This document shows positions 20,633 to 31,431 of a stretch of 64,000 nucleotides of DNA, one piece after another. The position numbers were made by a program, and so were the translations under genes. Numbering within the stretch: position 1 is the stretch's first letter; each line of letters starts with the position of its first letter. The notes below the pieces were generated by a model. That model did no database searches. It saw only the letters and a list, made by a program, of their open reading frames with translations, and was not told where the DNA came from. The DNA is from Oxytricha trifallax (taxonomy: Eukaryota; Ciliophora; Spirotrichea; Sporadotrichida; Oxytrichidae): the NCBI GenBank assembly GCA_000711775.1, contig ARYC01001903.1:1-64000 (forward strand). The letters run 5' to 3'.

Positions 20633-23264
20633 TCAATCTAAGTGAGTGATTGTCCTGTTGACGGTTGAAAAAGAGGAATTAACTTGACTGCTGCTACCAG
20701 TTCTTAATGGAAACTTAGGCTGTAGTCTCTTGGGCTTGGCAAGTCTTTCAACTGATTTCTCTTATGAAATTCTGACTTTATAGTTTTCTACAAATGTCTT
20801 TTGGTCTTTGATGTAGAAACTTTGGGACATCATATATACGTCTGGTTATATTAATCATAATTATGTTTATAAAATCTATACAAACATTTTAGTTTTGATT
20901 AGATAATTATTAAGTTTCTTAGATGAAGAAACTGTACTACGGAGTCTAGCTTAATAAGAAGAGTGGGGTCTGCAATATTACAAAGGAGTGGTGGGTCTGG
21001 GGTATGAACGTAGATTAGAAACATAGGTATTTTAATATTCTGCAATCTACTCTGGTGGGTAAAAACCTCCATTACCTCGGCTAAAAAAATAATTAAGTTA
21101 AACTTTCTCCAATTTTTGATAAAATAGTCTTTTAAATCTAAATCGGGTGTTGTAGTAACAATTGCGAACTGTGAGTGTCAATTGCGAACTCCAGTGTCAA
21201 TTGCGAACTCCAGTGTCAATTGCGAACTTCAGTGTCAATTGCGAACTCCAGTGTCAATTGCGAACTCCAGTGTCAATTGCGAACTGTGGTAACAATTGCG
21301 AACTATAATAATAAATTTTAATTTTATATGCGAGAGCTGGCAAAATAAATAAAAAAGCAGGGTCTTAGGGGTGCAGCCCCTAATTGGGTCACAAGGGGCA
21401 GAGCCCCTTGTTATCGCAATGCGATAAAAAGTAATTGCAGGGGTCTATGGGGCGGCAGCCCCCAGTCGGAGGGGGTTTCGGGGGAGGGCAAAGCCCTCCC
21501 CCAAAAAACCCATTTGACCTCTTTTGTTAGTAAATTGATGTAATTAGTTTAAAATTTAATCGTTAAATTATAATAATTAAAATGGAATCATTTTTTTCAT
21601 AAGTCAAATAAACATAATAAGACACAGTTACTTAATAAATACTCAAAAGATTTTCAGACTTAGGTATATTGAAAAAACAACTTTAATGTATACGCTGCTA
21701 ATCATAGATGTCTATCAAACTTTATAACATAACTAATAGTTTAGAAAGTGTTATATATGAATGTGATATCTATAAATGCAGATCAAGAAAGTCTATAAGA
21801 TAAGGACTTAATTTATACTGTCCTTCAAACATGTCATTAGAAATTCTTGACGAAGTTATATTCAATTTATTTCCTTCTGGAATCAATATATCTGAAGCAG
21901 TTAAACACCTTTCTGATCACTGACAGTTGAGAACTACAAGATAGTCTATTAGCTAAATTTATCAAAATTTGAGGAATATTATCAAAGATAAAATGTTAAT
22001 AGAACAACAAAACTTTTAATTAAAAGATAGTGTCCAAATGGACGAGTCGCTATGGACACATAGGTCCTTAAAGTATAGTCATCCAGAAGATACAATATTT
22101 GACAGATAAATATGGATAGTTGGTTTAATAGAAGAAGGAAGCTAAAGATGTAAAATATTTATTGTCTTGAATAGGAGAACATAAACATTAGAGGAATTAA
22201 TTTGAGAAAATGTTGAAAGAGACAGTATTGTCCATACAGACGGTTGGGCAAGCTATATTGCATTAAATTGGGAAGAACTTGAAATGAGACATGAAAGACA
22301 TATTCATTAATCACAAAATGGAATATAAAGAACAATGGAACATAGCAATTTAATTGAAGGATTATGGGCAGTCATCAAATATCATATCAAACATGTATAT
22401 AATACATTACCAGGAAACCCAGAATAAATAGAATCATATTTATTTGAAGCTCTATGGAGAAGAAACTTATCATAATTTTAAAAATCATAAGACCGTTAAT
22501 ATTATATCTAACAGACATTTAATATTATTAATATATGAAAATTTAACGATTAAATTTTAAACTAATTACATCAATTTACTAACAAAAGAGGTCAAATGGG
22601 TTTTTTGGGGGAGGGCTTTGCCCTCCCCCGAAACCCCCTCCGACTGGGGGCTGCCGCCCCATAGACCCCTGCAATTACTTTTTATCGCATTGCGATAACA
22701 AGGGGCTCTGCCCCTTGTGACCCAATTAGGGGCTGCACCCCTAAGACCCTGCTTTTTTATTTATTTTGCCAGCTCTCGCATATAAAATTAAAATTTATTA
22801 TTATAGTTCGCAATTGTTACCACAGTTCGCAATTGACACTGGAGTTCGCAATTGACCTGGACCACGAGTTCGCAATTGACACTGGAGTTCGCAATTGACA
22901 CTGGAGTTCGCAATTGACACTGGAGTTCGCAATTGACACTCACAGTTCGCAATTGTTACTACAGTTCGCAATTGACTACAACACCCTCTAAATCTTAAAT
23001 TGTAACTTACCAAATATAAGCATCTCTGCCTGAGCCATTAGATACATATTACTGTCTTTTGCATTAAATAGTTGCAAAACCACTGTTATTTTACTTTCTA
23101 CTATTGAATACTCCAAAGGTTCCAATATCAGGAGCACCAGCTGGTTCGTAGGGTTTGTATAGCCCCCCATTATCCATGTTTATATAAGAGTCTCTACCAG
23201 AACCATCCACTGCATAAGCTGATGGCTTGCCAAGACGCATTGTTGATTTAGTTAGACTTGCCAT
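20633..23264 (-). CDS. Small GSGRD-motif protein interrupted by a Merlin transposon
   Basis: Start ATG 23264 (MASLTKSTMRLGKPSAYAVD). The product has two copies of a short motif, DGSGRDSYI...NGGLYKPYEP and NGSGRDAYI...NGGFYPPEQ, then a basic Ser/Pro-rich tail (SYPRPTTPLQYCRPHSSY). An IES at 23049-23090 (pointer AGTAA) and an intron at 23010-21081 split it. The intron has GTAAGT and TTTTTTTAG borders and joins in frame, and it contains the whole Merlin element; without element and one target copy it is 80 bp. A last exon ends at TGA 20635-20633 (KSVERLAKPKRLQPKFP). The GSGRD(S/A)YI..NGG pattern is of the kind seen in ciliary microtubule-associated proteins, but I cannot name the family. Confidence 0.6.
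21145..21568 (+). repeat. Left terminal inverted repeat of Merlin element
   Basis: Inverted match to 22540-22986. Outer 21145-21305 holds 8 copies of the CAATTGCGAACT unit. 21350-21510 is a G+C-rich block with internal short inverted repeats (AGGGGCTGCA-like, CCCCTTG) likely to fold. Confidence 0.85.
21687..22538 (+). CDS. Merlin/IS1595-family transposase
   Basis: One frame (UAR=Gln) runs from a zinc ribbon (CIRC...YECDIYKC) through a helix-turn-helix-like part (LFPSGINISEAVKHL) to a DDE core. The core has first Asp in VQMDESLWTH, second in IVHTDGWASY and the catalytic Glu in HSNLIEGLWAVIKYHI, the IS1595/ISXO2/Merlin order. An ATG lies at the MSLEIL site just after the ribbon. Two in-frame TGA codons occur (after KHLSDH and after LEELI). 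Since TGA is the host stop, the copy looks recently inactivated unless TGA is read through. Length about 283 codons, near the family norm. Confidence 0.85.
22540..22986 (-). repeat. Right terminal inverted repeat of Merlin element
   Basis: Mirror of the left repeat, with 9 copies of the unit. One spacer is altered (GACCTGGACCACG near 22855), which accounts for the extra length. Confidence 0.85.
23049..23090. other. IES in GSGRD-motif gene, pointer AGTAA
   Basis: 42 bp between AGTAA copies on the coding strand (23095-23091 and 23053-23049). Excision joins FGVFNSRKQ to YVSNGSGRDAYI in frame and completes the second GSGRD motif. Confidence 0.75.
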
Positions 23265-23465
23265 TATAAAATTAAACTATTTTAATTTATTTATCCAAAA
23301 TATAAATTATATCAGTTAATTACATGCATCTAGCGTAATCACATGTATATTTGTATATACAAATTCCGCTGTAATACTAACATAAATCAGCATCAGCATT
23401 CATATTTTTAAAGGAGAGAAAAGTTTATAAATAATTAAAAACTGGAAAAATATCCAACCTAAAAA

Positions 23466-24614
23466 ATGAAAATAAATCTCCATTAATACTCACACTTTGC
23501 CCATAACTTTCCTACCTCCCCAAGGAGTGTAGGTTCCCTTTTAATTAACTCTCCCTTCTTAGATCCCTGATAAATACAAAACAGTAGCACTTTAGCATTG
23601 ATTACTGAGGACTATAAATTAGTGTACTACGATAGTGAAGAAGAAGCTATAGAGTTATAAGAGGATCAGGATTACAATGAAGCAAGACTTTATAAAGAAA
23701 AACGTGGTTTGAAGCATTTGGAAGTAAATTATGTATAGAGAAATGCTTCACATAAGTTTGTTGAATGTACAGTCAATGATTACTTGAAAGAGTAGTGGTA
23801 ACTGAGGTAATAAAATGCTCAAGCTAAGAATGGCATAGACTTCAATGTATCAGGTTTAAGTTAGAACTAAGGAGCAAAAATTGATTAGAATGCTGACATC
23901 GAAGAAGGCTTCTAAATGTAAGAACCAAGTATGAGGCAAAGAGACACGTTGGCTCATTTCGAGTCAGATCTTAGACAGTTAATGCGAGATCAAATCACGA
24001 AATCAGTAATGGACACTATCCTCTAAGATACAGTGTAAATGAACTAATCCCAAATTTAAACAACAGCAGATCATCATCATCAGATTCATAATGTTAACAG
24101 TAATGCCCAGAATCACAGTGGAGATAGTAACATGACTATCGGCACTATTTTAGATTCACTTAAAATTCAGAATTCAATTGAAATTTATCATAAGCAACCT
24201 ACAAGCCAACTTTAACCTCAAATCATAGATCCCTCTCTCAAACTTAAATTTAAAGATAAAATGTTTACTGCTACACCTCAGTAACCTCTCATGATTCAAT
24301 GTTATAATTACTAAAGTATTTAAGGAATCACTTTGAAATGGCTGATTTCCAATCAATCCAGTCACGTTTGGCCAGCAATTCCTAATCTCCAAAGCATTTA
24401 AGATTAGAGTAGATTAACATATTTCAATATATTCGATAGACCTCTGTAGCCAGGAGAGGAAGTAGAGTTAAGTTATAGAGTAGGGGCAACTGACATAGAA
24501 GATTGCAAAGGCCAATTCTTTAACTTGCAGTTATATTTTGTTCATCCAGTAAAAGAGGATAAGCATATAAGTTAACCACTTATGGTAATAATCGATAAAG
24601 GAATTGCACAGTGA
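23466..24614 (+). CDS. NBR1-like protein: PB1 C-half plus FW-like beta domain
   Basis: Clear coding runs from about 23574 to TGA 24612-24614. It opens with LVYYDSEEEAIELQEDQDYN, an acidic OPCA motif as in PB1 domains (YxDxxxxxIxLxxDxD), then LKHLEVNYV, the last PB1 strand. A Gln/Asn/His-rich linker follows. A beta domain carries TLKWLISNQSSHVWPAIPN and LQPGEEVELSYRVG, resembling the FW domain of NBR1 (conserved Trp, PGE, beta-sandwich). By family NBR1 binds ubiquitin and autophagy factors. The first half of PB1 is missing: an upstream frame from ATG 23466 hits TGA just before 23574, so an intron, IES or displaced segment must supply it. Confidence 0.5.
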
Positions 24615-24767
24615 AATAATCTCATTAAAATTATGTAAATTCATTCATTTTTTTATTTCATAATTATACCACTTTAACATTGGAAACTATTAATTTGAAT
24701 GAAAGTACGAAAAATTGTAATTAATGTTTAAATAAACGATATAAATTAAGCTTAAAATTTTTATTCC

Positions 24768-25062
24768 TCACTTTTTCTTAGGAGCGTTCTTATCTCCCAA
24801 TTTAGAATCGAGATTTTTCTATCTGTCCTCCAATCATAGTTTATTTTTTTAGTATAAGATAATAAATAATAGTCAAATAAACTATAATTATATTGCATTT
24901 TATTTCAATCGGAAAAAAAGAAAAGAATAAATATCATTTAGTCAATAATCATCCGATATTTTCCATTATTATCGCTATCAGCAAAATTTACAATTCTCAA
25001 TCTTCTATTTCTATTCTCATTTTCCCCACAATTAATCAAGCAATATTGATGAAAGAGTATTA
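24768..25062 (-). CDS. Small unknown gene or gene 3' end
   Basis: Two minus-strand coding pieces: 25062-~24965 (NRNRRLRIVNFADSDNNGKY) and ~24828-24768, ending KLGDKNAPKKK then TGA. The spacer has IES-like composition. No start codon is seen in frame, so this may be the end of a gene whose other segments lie elsewhere. Confidence 0.35.
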
Positions 25063-25126
25063 GAAAGAAAGTTAGAAAGAATAAGATATTTTTATAAATT
25101 AAAAATTCAGCGATCACTCAGTAAAT

Positions 25127-26175
25127 TCATCTTTATCTTAATCTCTGTTGTTTATTTAGAACTTAAATTTATTGATTAAAATTTATTAATTTCTTATAGT
25201 AAATTATGAATGCATTCTTTATTCTTCCATTCGCCTCTTCCAGCTTCTCTTTGATAATTCTTCTGGATTCATCATCAATGTTCATGTTTCTGAGTCTCTG
25301 GTCTAAACCGTAAAGTGGATCCTCGGGGTCAATTTCATCTTCCTGCTCCTCCTCCTGTTGTTCTTGGCCATCTTAATTCTCGTAAAAGTCTTGTTAAGAT
25401 CTTAAGTTATCGTCTTATGGCTTCTCCTCAATGATTTCCCTGCAATTCGTTGCCAAATTTCCAGCAAGCATTGGCTCTGGTATAGTGACTTTGATGGTTT
25501 TATATTGCTCTTCACGCTTACGTGAGAAAGCGTGGGCAATTACGGCTAGATGCTTGAACACAGTAGTGTTGGCATATTGAAACAGCTTTCTCACTTGATC
25601 TCTGTTCAAATTCTTCTCATTAAATTGAAGTACGCAGAAGTCCTTCAACTTATAGTAACGGGTGTACCAGTTGTAAATACACTCGTCATAAGTCAATTTC
25701 TCTCTCAAAGATGCAATGTCTACAAAAAGATTCACAATTTTAGCAACTGTAGTAGGCTAGTCGATAAGGTTTAGATCGACAACTGCGAAACAGAGCTAAT
25801 GTAGGCAGTATTCAGCTAATAGATTTTTCTCATCGACTTCCCACCAGTTCTCATATTAATCGTTAATTAAAAATGTGATGTCAACAAATCTCAAGACAAC
25901 AATTAGAGTGCTTAAAATTTAGATATACTTGAATCGTGTTGATCGAAATCAAAGAACTGCTGCTTTTTAACTTCAATGTATCTGTTAATTAATGGAATTA
26001 AATCTTATTTTGGGTTAGAAGAGTTCCATATCCCCATAACTTCAGATGGTCTGATTAGTTGATCATTAAATATTGGATCGTCCTATGGAACGGGTGGGGC
26101 TTGGTTTAATAGTAATTGTTAAGCTTGGGCTGCGTTGGCTTGAAGTTAGCTGATATTGCTGAGAGCAGATGCCAT
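25127..26175 (-). CDS. Conserved-looking helical protein, function unknown
   Basis: Start ATG 26175 (MASALSNISQLQANAAQAQQ), stop TGA 25129-25127. After a Gln/Ala-rich leader the protein is helical and rich in aromatic residues (WEVDEKNLLAEYCLHQLCF, ECIYNWYTRYYKLKDFC). It then has a Glu-rich acidic stretch and a charged C-terminal helix. One 17-bp insert (25911-25927, pointer AAG) breaks the frame and restores it when removed. The last ~40 nt of coding are AT-rich, so the final residues are uncertain. I do not recognise the family. Confidence 0.65.
25911..25927. other. Very short IES (17 bp), pointer AAG
   Basis: On the coding strand the insert lies between AAG copies at 25930-25928 and 25913-25911. 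Excision joins FDFDQHDSS to TLIVVLRFVD in frame. GT-AG borders exist nearby but give the wrong frame. Confidence 0.6.
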
Positions 26176-26409
26176 TATTTTTTCAATTTTATTAATATTA
26201 TAACTGTTTTGGAATAAATTAAATTAATAATTTTATTTGAATTATTAATCACACTTAAATTTGATAAATGTAAAAACAATCTACTTAAATTAATTAAATT
26301 TAGTAATTCCTAAAATGAAGTAATTTAAGCTCATATCATTTCTGATTTTTATGGTAATTCTCTAAGTTATTTTCTATATGTATTTATCATTTTTTAATAG
26401 ATTTCTTTG

Positions 26410-26630
26410 ATAAGCATTGGCTATTAACAACTGTTGACTCGCCGGTTTATGTTTGATAGAGTAAGCAACCCAATGTAAAAAGCAGTATTCGATTAATTGC
26501 AAATATGGGATTAATTAGATATAATACTTTCAGAAAAGCCTGACACTGGTTTCATCTGGGTGCTTGATCCAGTTATGCATGGGGATCAAGATGACTTCTT
26601 TGCTTCAATTTTATACAAACTTATATAAAA
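26410..26630 (+). CDS. Orphan coding segment, function unknown
   Basis: A strong plus-strand frame without a start or stop of its own: LTRRFMFDRVSNPMQKAVFD, then WDQLDIILSEKPDTGFIWVL and DPVMHGDQDDFFAS. It is more G+C-rich than its flanks. It looks like one segment of a larger gene whose neighbours are not adjacent. No family is assigned. Confidence 0.5.
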
Positions 26631-26694
26631 TAATTCAATATATAAAATGAGACTATAATATTGAATATATGACAAAAATAGTATCATACTTTAG

Positions 26695-27063
26695 GATTAC
26701 TCCTATAATAATTGAATTTTGCTATAATAGATCAACGGGAAATTAGAGAAGAGACAAAAAAGAGAAATTAAGAACGAAGGGGAAAACGCATATTTTATCT
26801 ATAATTCTATAAAGAGGGTGAATATGCAATTAATTTTGTGAGAATAAAGGAAAGTTTAGTGAGTGAAGTAATGAAAGTGGGGTATAGAAATAGTAGGAAA
26901 AATAGAATAAGTGAGGTAGACTTTTATGATAGAAATGCATATGATAATAAATTCTAGATTTTGGTTAATGTTAAGGGGATTGAGGGAAAAATTGAGGCTT
27001 TTTGAGACATTGAAGATATTTATATAGATTTCGTGAAATTTAAGAAGAGAAGGGAAATTTGAT
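26695..27063 (+). other. Purine-rich open frame, doubtful gene
   Basis: The plus frame reads GEYAINFVRIKESLVSEVMK...GIEGKIEAF, meets one TGA, and stays open in the same frame to KKRREI then TGA. Strong A/G bias gives open frames on both strands. It could be a degraded gene. Confidence 0.2.
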
Positions 27064-27209
27064 TTTATCATTGGAAAAATATAACTTTATACTTATATTC
27101 TTAATTCTCCTGAAATCAAATTTAAAGGAACTATTAATTTGTATAATAAAGATAATAAGAATATTAATAATAATTAAGATCTATTTATAAAATAAGTTAT
27201 TGTATAATC

Positions 27210-27827
27210 ATGCCTTCATTAAAACTATTCATTGATCTCTTATTCCAAAAGTCACTTTTCTACTTAGGTATTTTAAAAGCTTTAAACTTAGTCTTATACA
27301 GAAAGCAATGATTTCAAAGCAGTTTGTAGAAGCTTAGAAGAAAAATCTGAGTTATACGCTTATCTAAAAGTTATTGATAAAGAGTGCCAATTGGTATCTA
27401 AATTTTAAAAGTCACTCAATTACATTGATAAGTAAGTATCAGATAATATCAAAATAAAAGAGCTAAAATAAGTCAAATTATATATAACAGTCTCTAAAAT
27501 TAATAAAAATACATCAAATATCTTACCAAATGATCAGCGTCCCCATAACACTAATATCTCTTAAATTTAGTATTGAATTGATAACAATTTGATAATGATT
27601 TAATATCTTTAAATAGGACATACTTTGAGATGATAATTAAAAAGCATTTGAGCAAGTACCTGGGCAACGAAGATCAAGCAAAAATAGCCATGTTGCAGTA
27701 TTTAGATAGCAACTATCCCAATTGGCATTTTTCTGTCGCTTAAAATTAAGAAGATATTTCACTTGAAAAGTTGAAAAAGATTTCATACTGTGATTAGCAT
27801 TATAAAATTTAGTAAAATCTAAAATGA
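27210..27827 (+). CDS. Small unknown protein
   Basis: Start ATG 27210 (MPSLKLFIDLLFQKSLFYLE), a 34-bp GT-AG intron near 27268-27301, then DFKAVCRSLEEKSELYAYLK. A second interruption (donor GTAAG about 27429 to about 27615) precedes FEMIIKKHLSKYLGNEDQAK and a tail ending QHYKIQQNLK at TGA 27825-27827. The middle of that interruption also has a short open piece. All-helical, no recognised domain. Confidence 0.5.
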
Positions 27828-27932
27828 AATGTATATTTACTTTTAAATTTATATGACAAAGCATGAGTTTATTTTTTATAAGTAATAATTAATAAATTCA
27901 TATAATTTATAAACTAATGTGATTAGTTTAGT

Positions 27933-29343
27933 ATGATGTCTAAGAAGTAAGACGACAATGTGTTTATCCTGGAATAAGATACAAATTGGCGTTAAATTAC
28001 TTTAAAACTTCAAAACGAACAGCTTTTCCTAGAATACAATTAAAAAACATCAGATTTAATTAATTCCAGTAGTCTTTCATAGAAGAAATCATAAAAGAAA
28101 AGCAAAACAACAAGGAATTAGAATAGTAGTAGCAACTTGAACTTTTCATAGAATAGCTTATAGAGTAGTGCAGGGGTTTTGGGGTTTTAGAATAAGCAAT
28201 AGCTAAGTAATTATAGAGTGGTTTGTATACCTATTGATCATGTGTCTAGGATAAGCAGGATTTAGATTGTTCATAACCATAAATAATAATATTAAAATAT
28301 ACTTTAATTTATTTGCAATTGATAAATTCATATTTATGAACAAATATGATAAATCTATTTTTAATTAAACCGACAAGTAATTTCGATTGAATATGGAAAA
28401 ATTAACTTTTAAATCGGTTTCTAAGATTTTAATCCCATAAAATATAATTGGAAAAAATTGATATTTAAATTAAATCATTTTATGGTTTGCTTTATATTAA
28501 AGAGACTTAATTTATTTTTTTATATAATATATTTTTCAATATTTATTGTATAAAATTCAAATTTTTATCATTATTATATTAAAAATAATATAATAAGTTT
28601 AAAAAATGACAAAATAATTATATTTTTTTTTTACTTTTTGCTAGAATTTCATCATACTCTTAAATTTATCTTTCTGGATTATCTAAATATATTAAGAACT
28701 TTCAAGATAAAAATTTGAAATATTGGATATTGTTTCAAAAATTTCGTGCTATAACAATGTGTTTTGATTCGATGCAGGCCTTTGAATGGAAAAAGAGCTT
28801 AAAATATGAATATAACAGAGTCAAGCAAGAAAAAATATGGATTGTAAAGTACGGCTGTTTTCTTAACAGAATCAGGTAAATTCAGCTATTAGATGCTGAA
28901 TTTAATGAAAATAATTGCAGTGGATAGATCCATGTTATATAAAACTACACTGAAATGTTTGACAATTGGCAATATTATATGGTTTATATGATTTATTTGA
29001 CATTATTTTAATTAGAAATATATACTATGAAAACTATTTCTAGAAATATCAATAGATTGATCCGAATCTACCGAATTACAAATAATAAAAATCACTTTAA
29101 AGTACAGATAGTAAGAGAAGAAATAATATAGATTTTGATAATTCATATGGCGATAGTTCTTAGAAGAATATGTTGAGCGCAGATTTGTCTTTAATGTCGC
29201 CTACTTTTGATGCGTTCTCTTAATTTTAGAATTAGAGATCTTTTCATATTATTTAATTATTTATTATTTAATTATATTTAATTTAAAATGTATAAATAAA
29301 TTCTATTTATCTACCACTGATGATAAAGATAAATTTAGACTGA
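27933..29343 (+). CDS. Unknown Ser/Asn-rich protein
   Basis: The first segment runs from ATG 27933 (MMSKKQDDNVFILEQDTNWR) to about 28290. It includes GVLGF encoded by GGGGTTTTGGGGTTTT, a telomere look-alike. An AT-rich gap of about 480 bp follows. Then come segments at 28770-28880 (FEWKKSLKYEYNRVKQEKIW), 28888-28980 (LDAEFNENNCSGQIHVI) and 29050-29250 (SLMSPTFDAFSQF). The C-terminal boundary near TGA 29341-29343 is uncertain. Borders between segments were not resolved. Confidence 0.4.
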
Positions 29344-29440
29344 CTAATACTAATTAATAAATATTTTTAAATTAATCGAAATTTATATTTATTGAAAAAT
29401 ATCTTTTTATATAAATCATCATACTCTCGATCTAGAAAAC

Positions 29441-31431
29441 ATGAGATACACTCAATCACCCCAAAACACCCACAAAAACTTCGAAGAAGAGCTTAAACAC
29501 GATGCAGAGTAAAACAATAAGAGTAACAAGAACAATTAATACAACAATAGATAGTCTGACTCTATGTTATATCAAATGAAAAATTAAAATACTATGACTG
29601 GTTTGTATAAAACAGCATTTGAAAATACGCAGGATCTTAAGAAATCATCAATTCATAGGAAAAATCAATATTTAAGTTCAGTCGATAACTAGAATTATTA
29701 GTATAATATTGTAAGTATTATATTTTAAGGAATATTTTATAATAAGTTGTTTATATTTGAAATCTATTGTTAAATTAATTACTCTTTCTATGAAGTGCCA
29801 GAGCTACAAAGAGAAATGTTACAGAAATTCTTAAAAAATGTGGATTTAGCTAGTTTATTCACAACCAAGAAACTTTACGATAAAAATGGTAAGTTACTAT
29901 TAAAACTCTATAAAATAACAAGATGTATTCTAAAACATAATACTGATAATAATTTTTATAGATTTGGTGATTCATGAATCAGGCTTGATAGACATACCAA
30001 TTTTAGATAAATAAAATATGAAATATATGACTATTCCGGTTATTGTATCTAAAATTAAAATTTAATCATCCTATTATGTCATTAAAAAGGTAAGAAACTG
30101 AAATAAATTTGATTATAAAGTGCTAATCTCCTCATTTTATAGAGTTTGAGGATGTTAGAGATGCATAAATTATGGAATATTGGCATTGTAAAAACTGAAA
30201 TTCAATCATACTTCGAGGGACAAAATCTATATCTATACTCATAATCTATAAAGTAAGGAAAATAAGAGTATATCCTATAAAAATCTTCAATTTAAACTAA
30301 CTTACTTTTTGATTTATAGATAAAAATCAAAGATAACTGACTAAGAAGAATAGTAAAACTTCAAAAACTTAGTATCTTATCACTTCGAATAAGACGGCTA
30401 GTTTTACATGATTGAATCAACTTTGAACTTCAAAAACTTAGATAAAAGCGTCAATTCTTCTATACTTTATTTTAAGAGTAAGAAATCATCGCATCTTTTA
30501 ACTTGAAAATTGAAAATCATTTCTCAATTTATTCAAATAAATGTGTTGAATAATATATTTCCTATAGTTTATTGTTTGATAAAACATCCAAATGACTGTG
30601 AAGTGATATAGATATAGTCCTCTCTAAACCCCTCTCTAGATTTGACTTTCTTGGGCTACTTGAAAAATGACTAAATTAGCTAAAGATTGATGAGATTGAG
30701 TAAAACTGAGCTCAAGGGTTTGTAGAATTTCTGTTAAATGGCCCAGATTATTGATAAATTATTCATATCACTATAAAAACATTAATGTTAAGTAATTGCA
30801 TTTTTATTATATAAATTAATCCAGATTAACATTGAAGAGTAAAAACTTCATATATAGGGAACTAAAACAAATTCAACTTAAGATAAATAATAGGATAACT
30901 AGTTAATTAGCAAGAAATTACATAGTAATTTAAAGTAGTAAAGCAGTCTAGTAGGAAATAATAATATCACAGATTCACAGCTATTGGTTAACTTTTATTC
31001 TTAAATTTGTATGTATTTTCATGACTTAATTTGGTATATAAATATATTTTATTTTTTTAATTAATTTAATAACTATCACAATCAAATGTTTGAGAAGGAA
31101 GATGGCAGTATACTATATGATGAATATTTTTTATTATAAAAATAATTAATAATCTATCTTATATGATAACAATAACTATGATAACTCAATTTTAAAACCT
31201 GTTGGCAATATCCAAATAATCATGAGATCTGATTCGATCTTTGATCACTAATAGAATTATCGAAATATTATTATACTTTAAATCATATGAAAATAGTATA
31301 TTGATACTTCCATAAACACTTTATATTTTGATGTTTTTCTTAAAAATAAGGGAGAAAATAGTTAGTTGTAGATGAATGCAACAATCATGACTAATGGTTT
31401 CAAAACAGCTAATAATACAATAATTGAATGA
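29441..31431 (+). CDS. Multi-exon unknown protein
   Basis: Start ATG 29441 (MRYTQSPQNTHKNFEEELKH). GT-AG introns begin near 29710, 29890, 30091 and 30255, each 50-90 bp. Exons include PELQREMLQKFLKNVDLASL, LVIHESGLIDIPILDKQ, SLRMLEMHKLWNIGIVKTEI and ISQRLMRLSKTELKGL. Later pieces at 30840-30990, 31086-31125 and 31340-31431 end in TANNTIIE at TGA 31429-31431. Repeated cyclic-nucleotide-like or PAS-like features were looked for and not found. No family assigned. Confidence 0.45.

Larger units (their letters stand above)
21145..22986. mobile_element. Merlin (IS1016-like) DNA transposon
   Basis: 1842 bp, both ends GGGTGTTGTAGT in inverted orientation, flanked by a perfect 8-bp target duplication TCTAAATC (21137-21144 and 22987-22994). 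Merlin elements are known for 8-bp duplications. Long inverted repeats (about 424 bp left, 447 bp right) frame one transposase gene. The outer part of each inverted repeat is a tandem array of a ~19-bp unit around CAATTGCGAACT (8 copies left, 9 right). The inner part is a G+C-rich block quite unlike the host DNA. It sits inside an intron of the minus-strand GSGRD gene. Confidence 0.9.

Noticed and set aside
21155-22980. CRISPR-like array because of evenly spaced repeats.
   Set aside because: Spacers are constant, the array is mirrored at the other end, and it belongs to the terminal inverted repeats of a transposon in a eukaryote.
26856-27071. Minus-strand 71-residue hydrophobic open frame.
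   Set aside because: Antisense of a purine-rich stretch; composition alone explains it.
8441-28190. GGGGTTTTGGGGTTTT strings near 8446 and 28171 as telomere scars or telomere-bearing transposon (TBE) ends.
   Set aside because: Both lie in clear coding frames (PKTPKPLP on minus; SAGVLGFQN on plus), are in the same orientation 20 kb apart, and no transposon genes lie between in TBE order.
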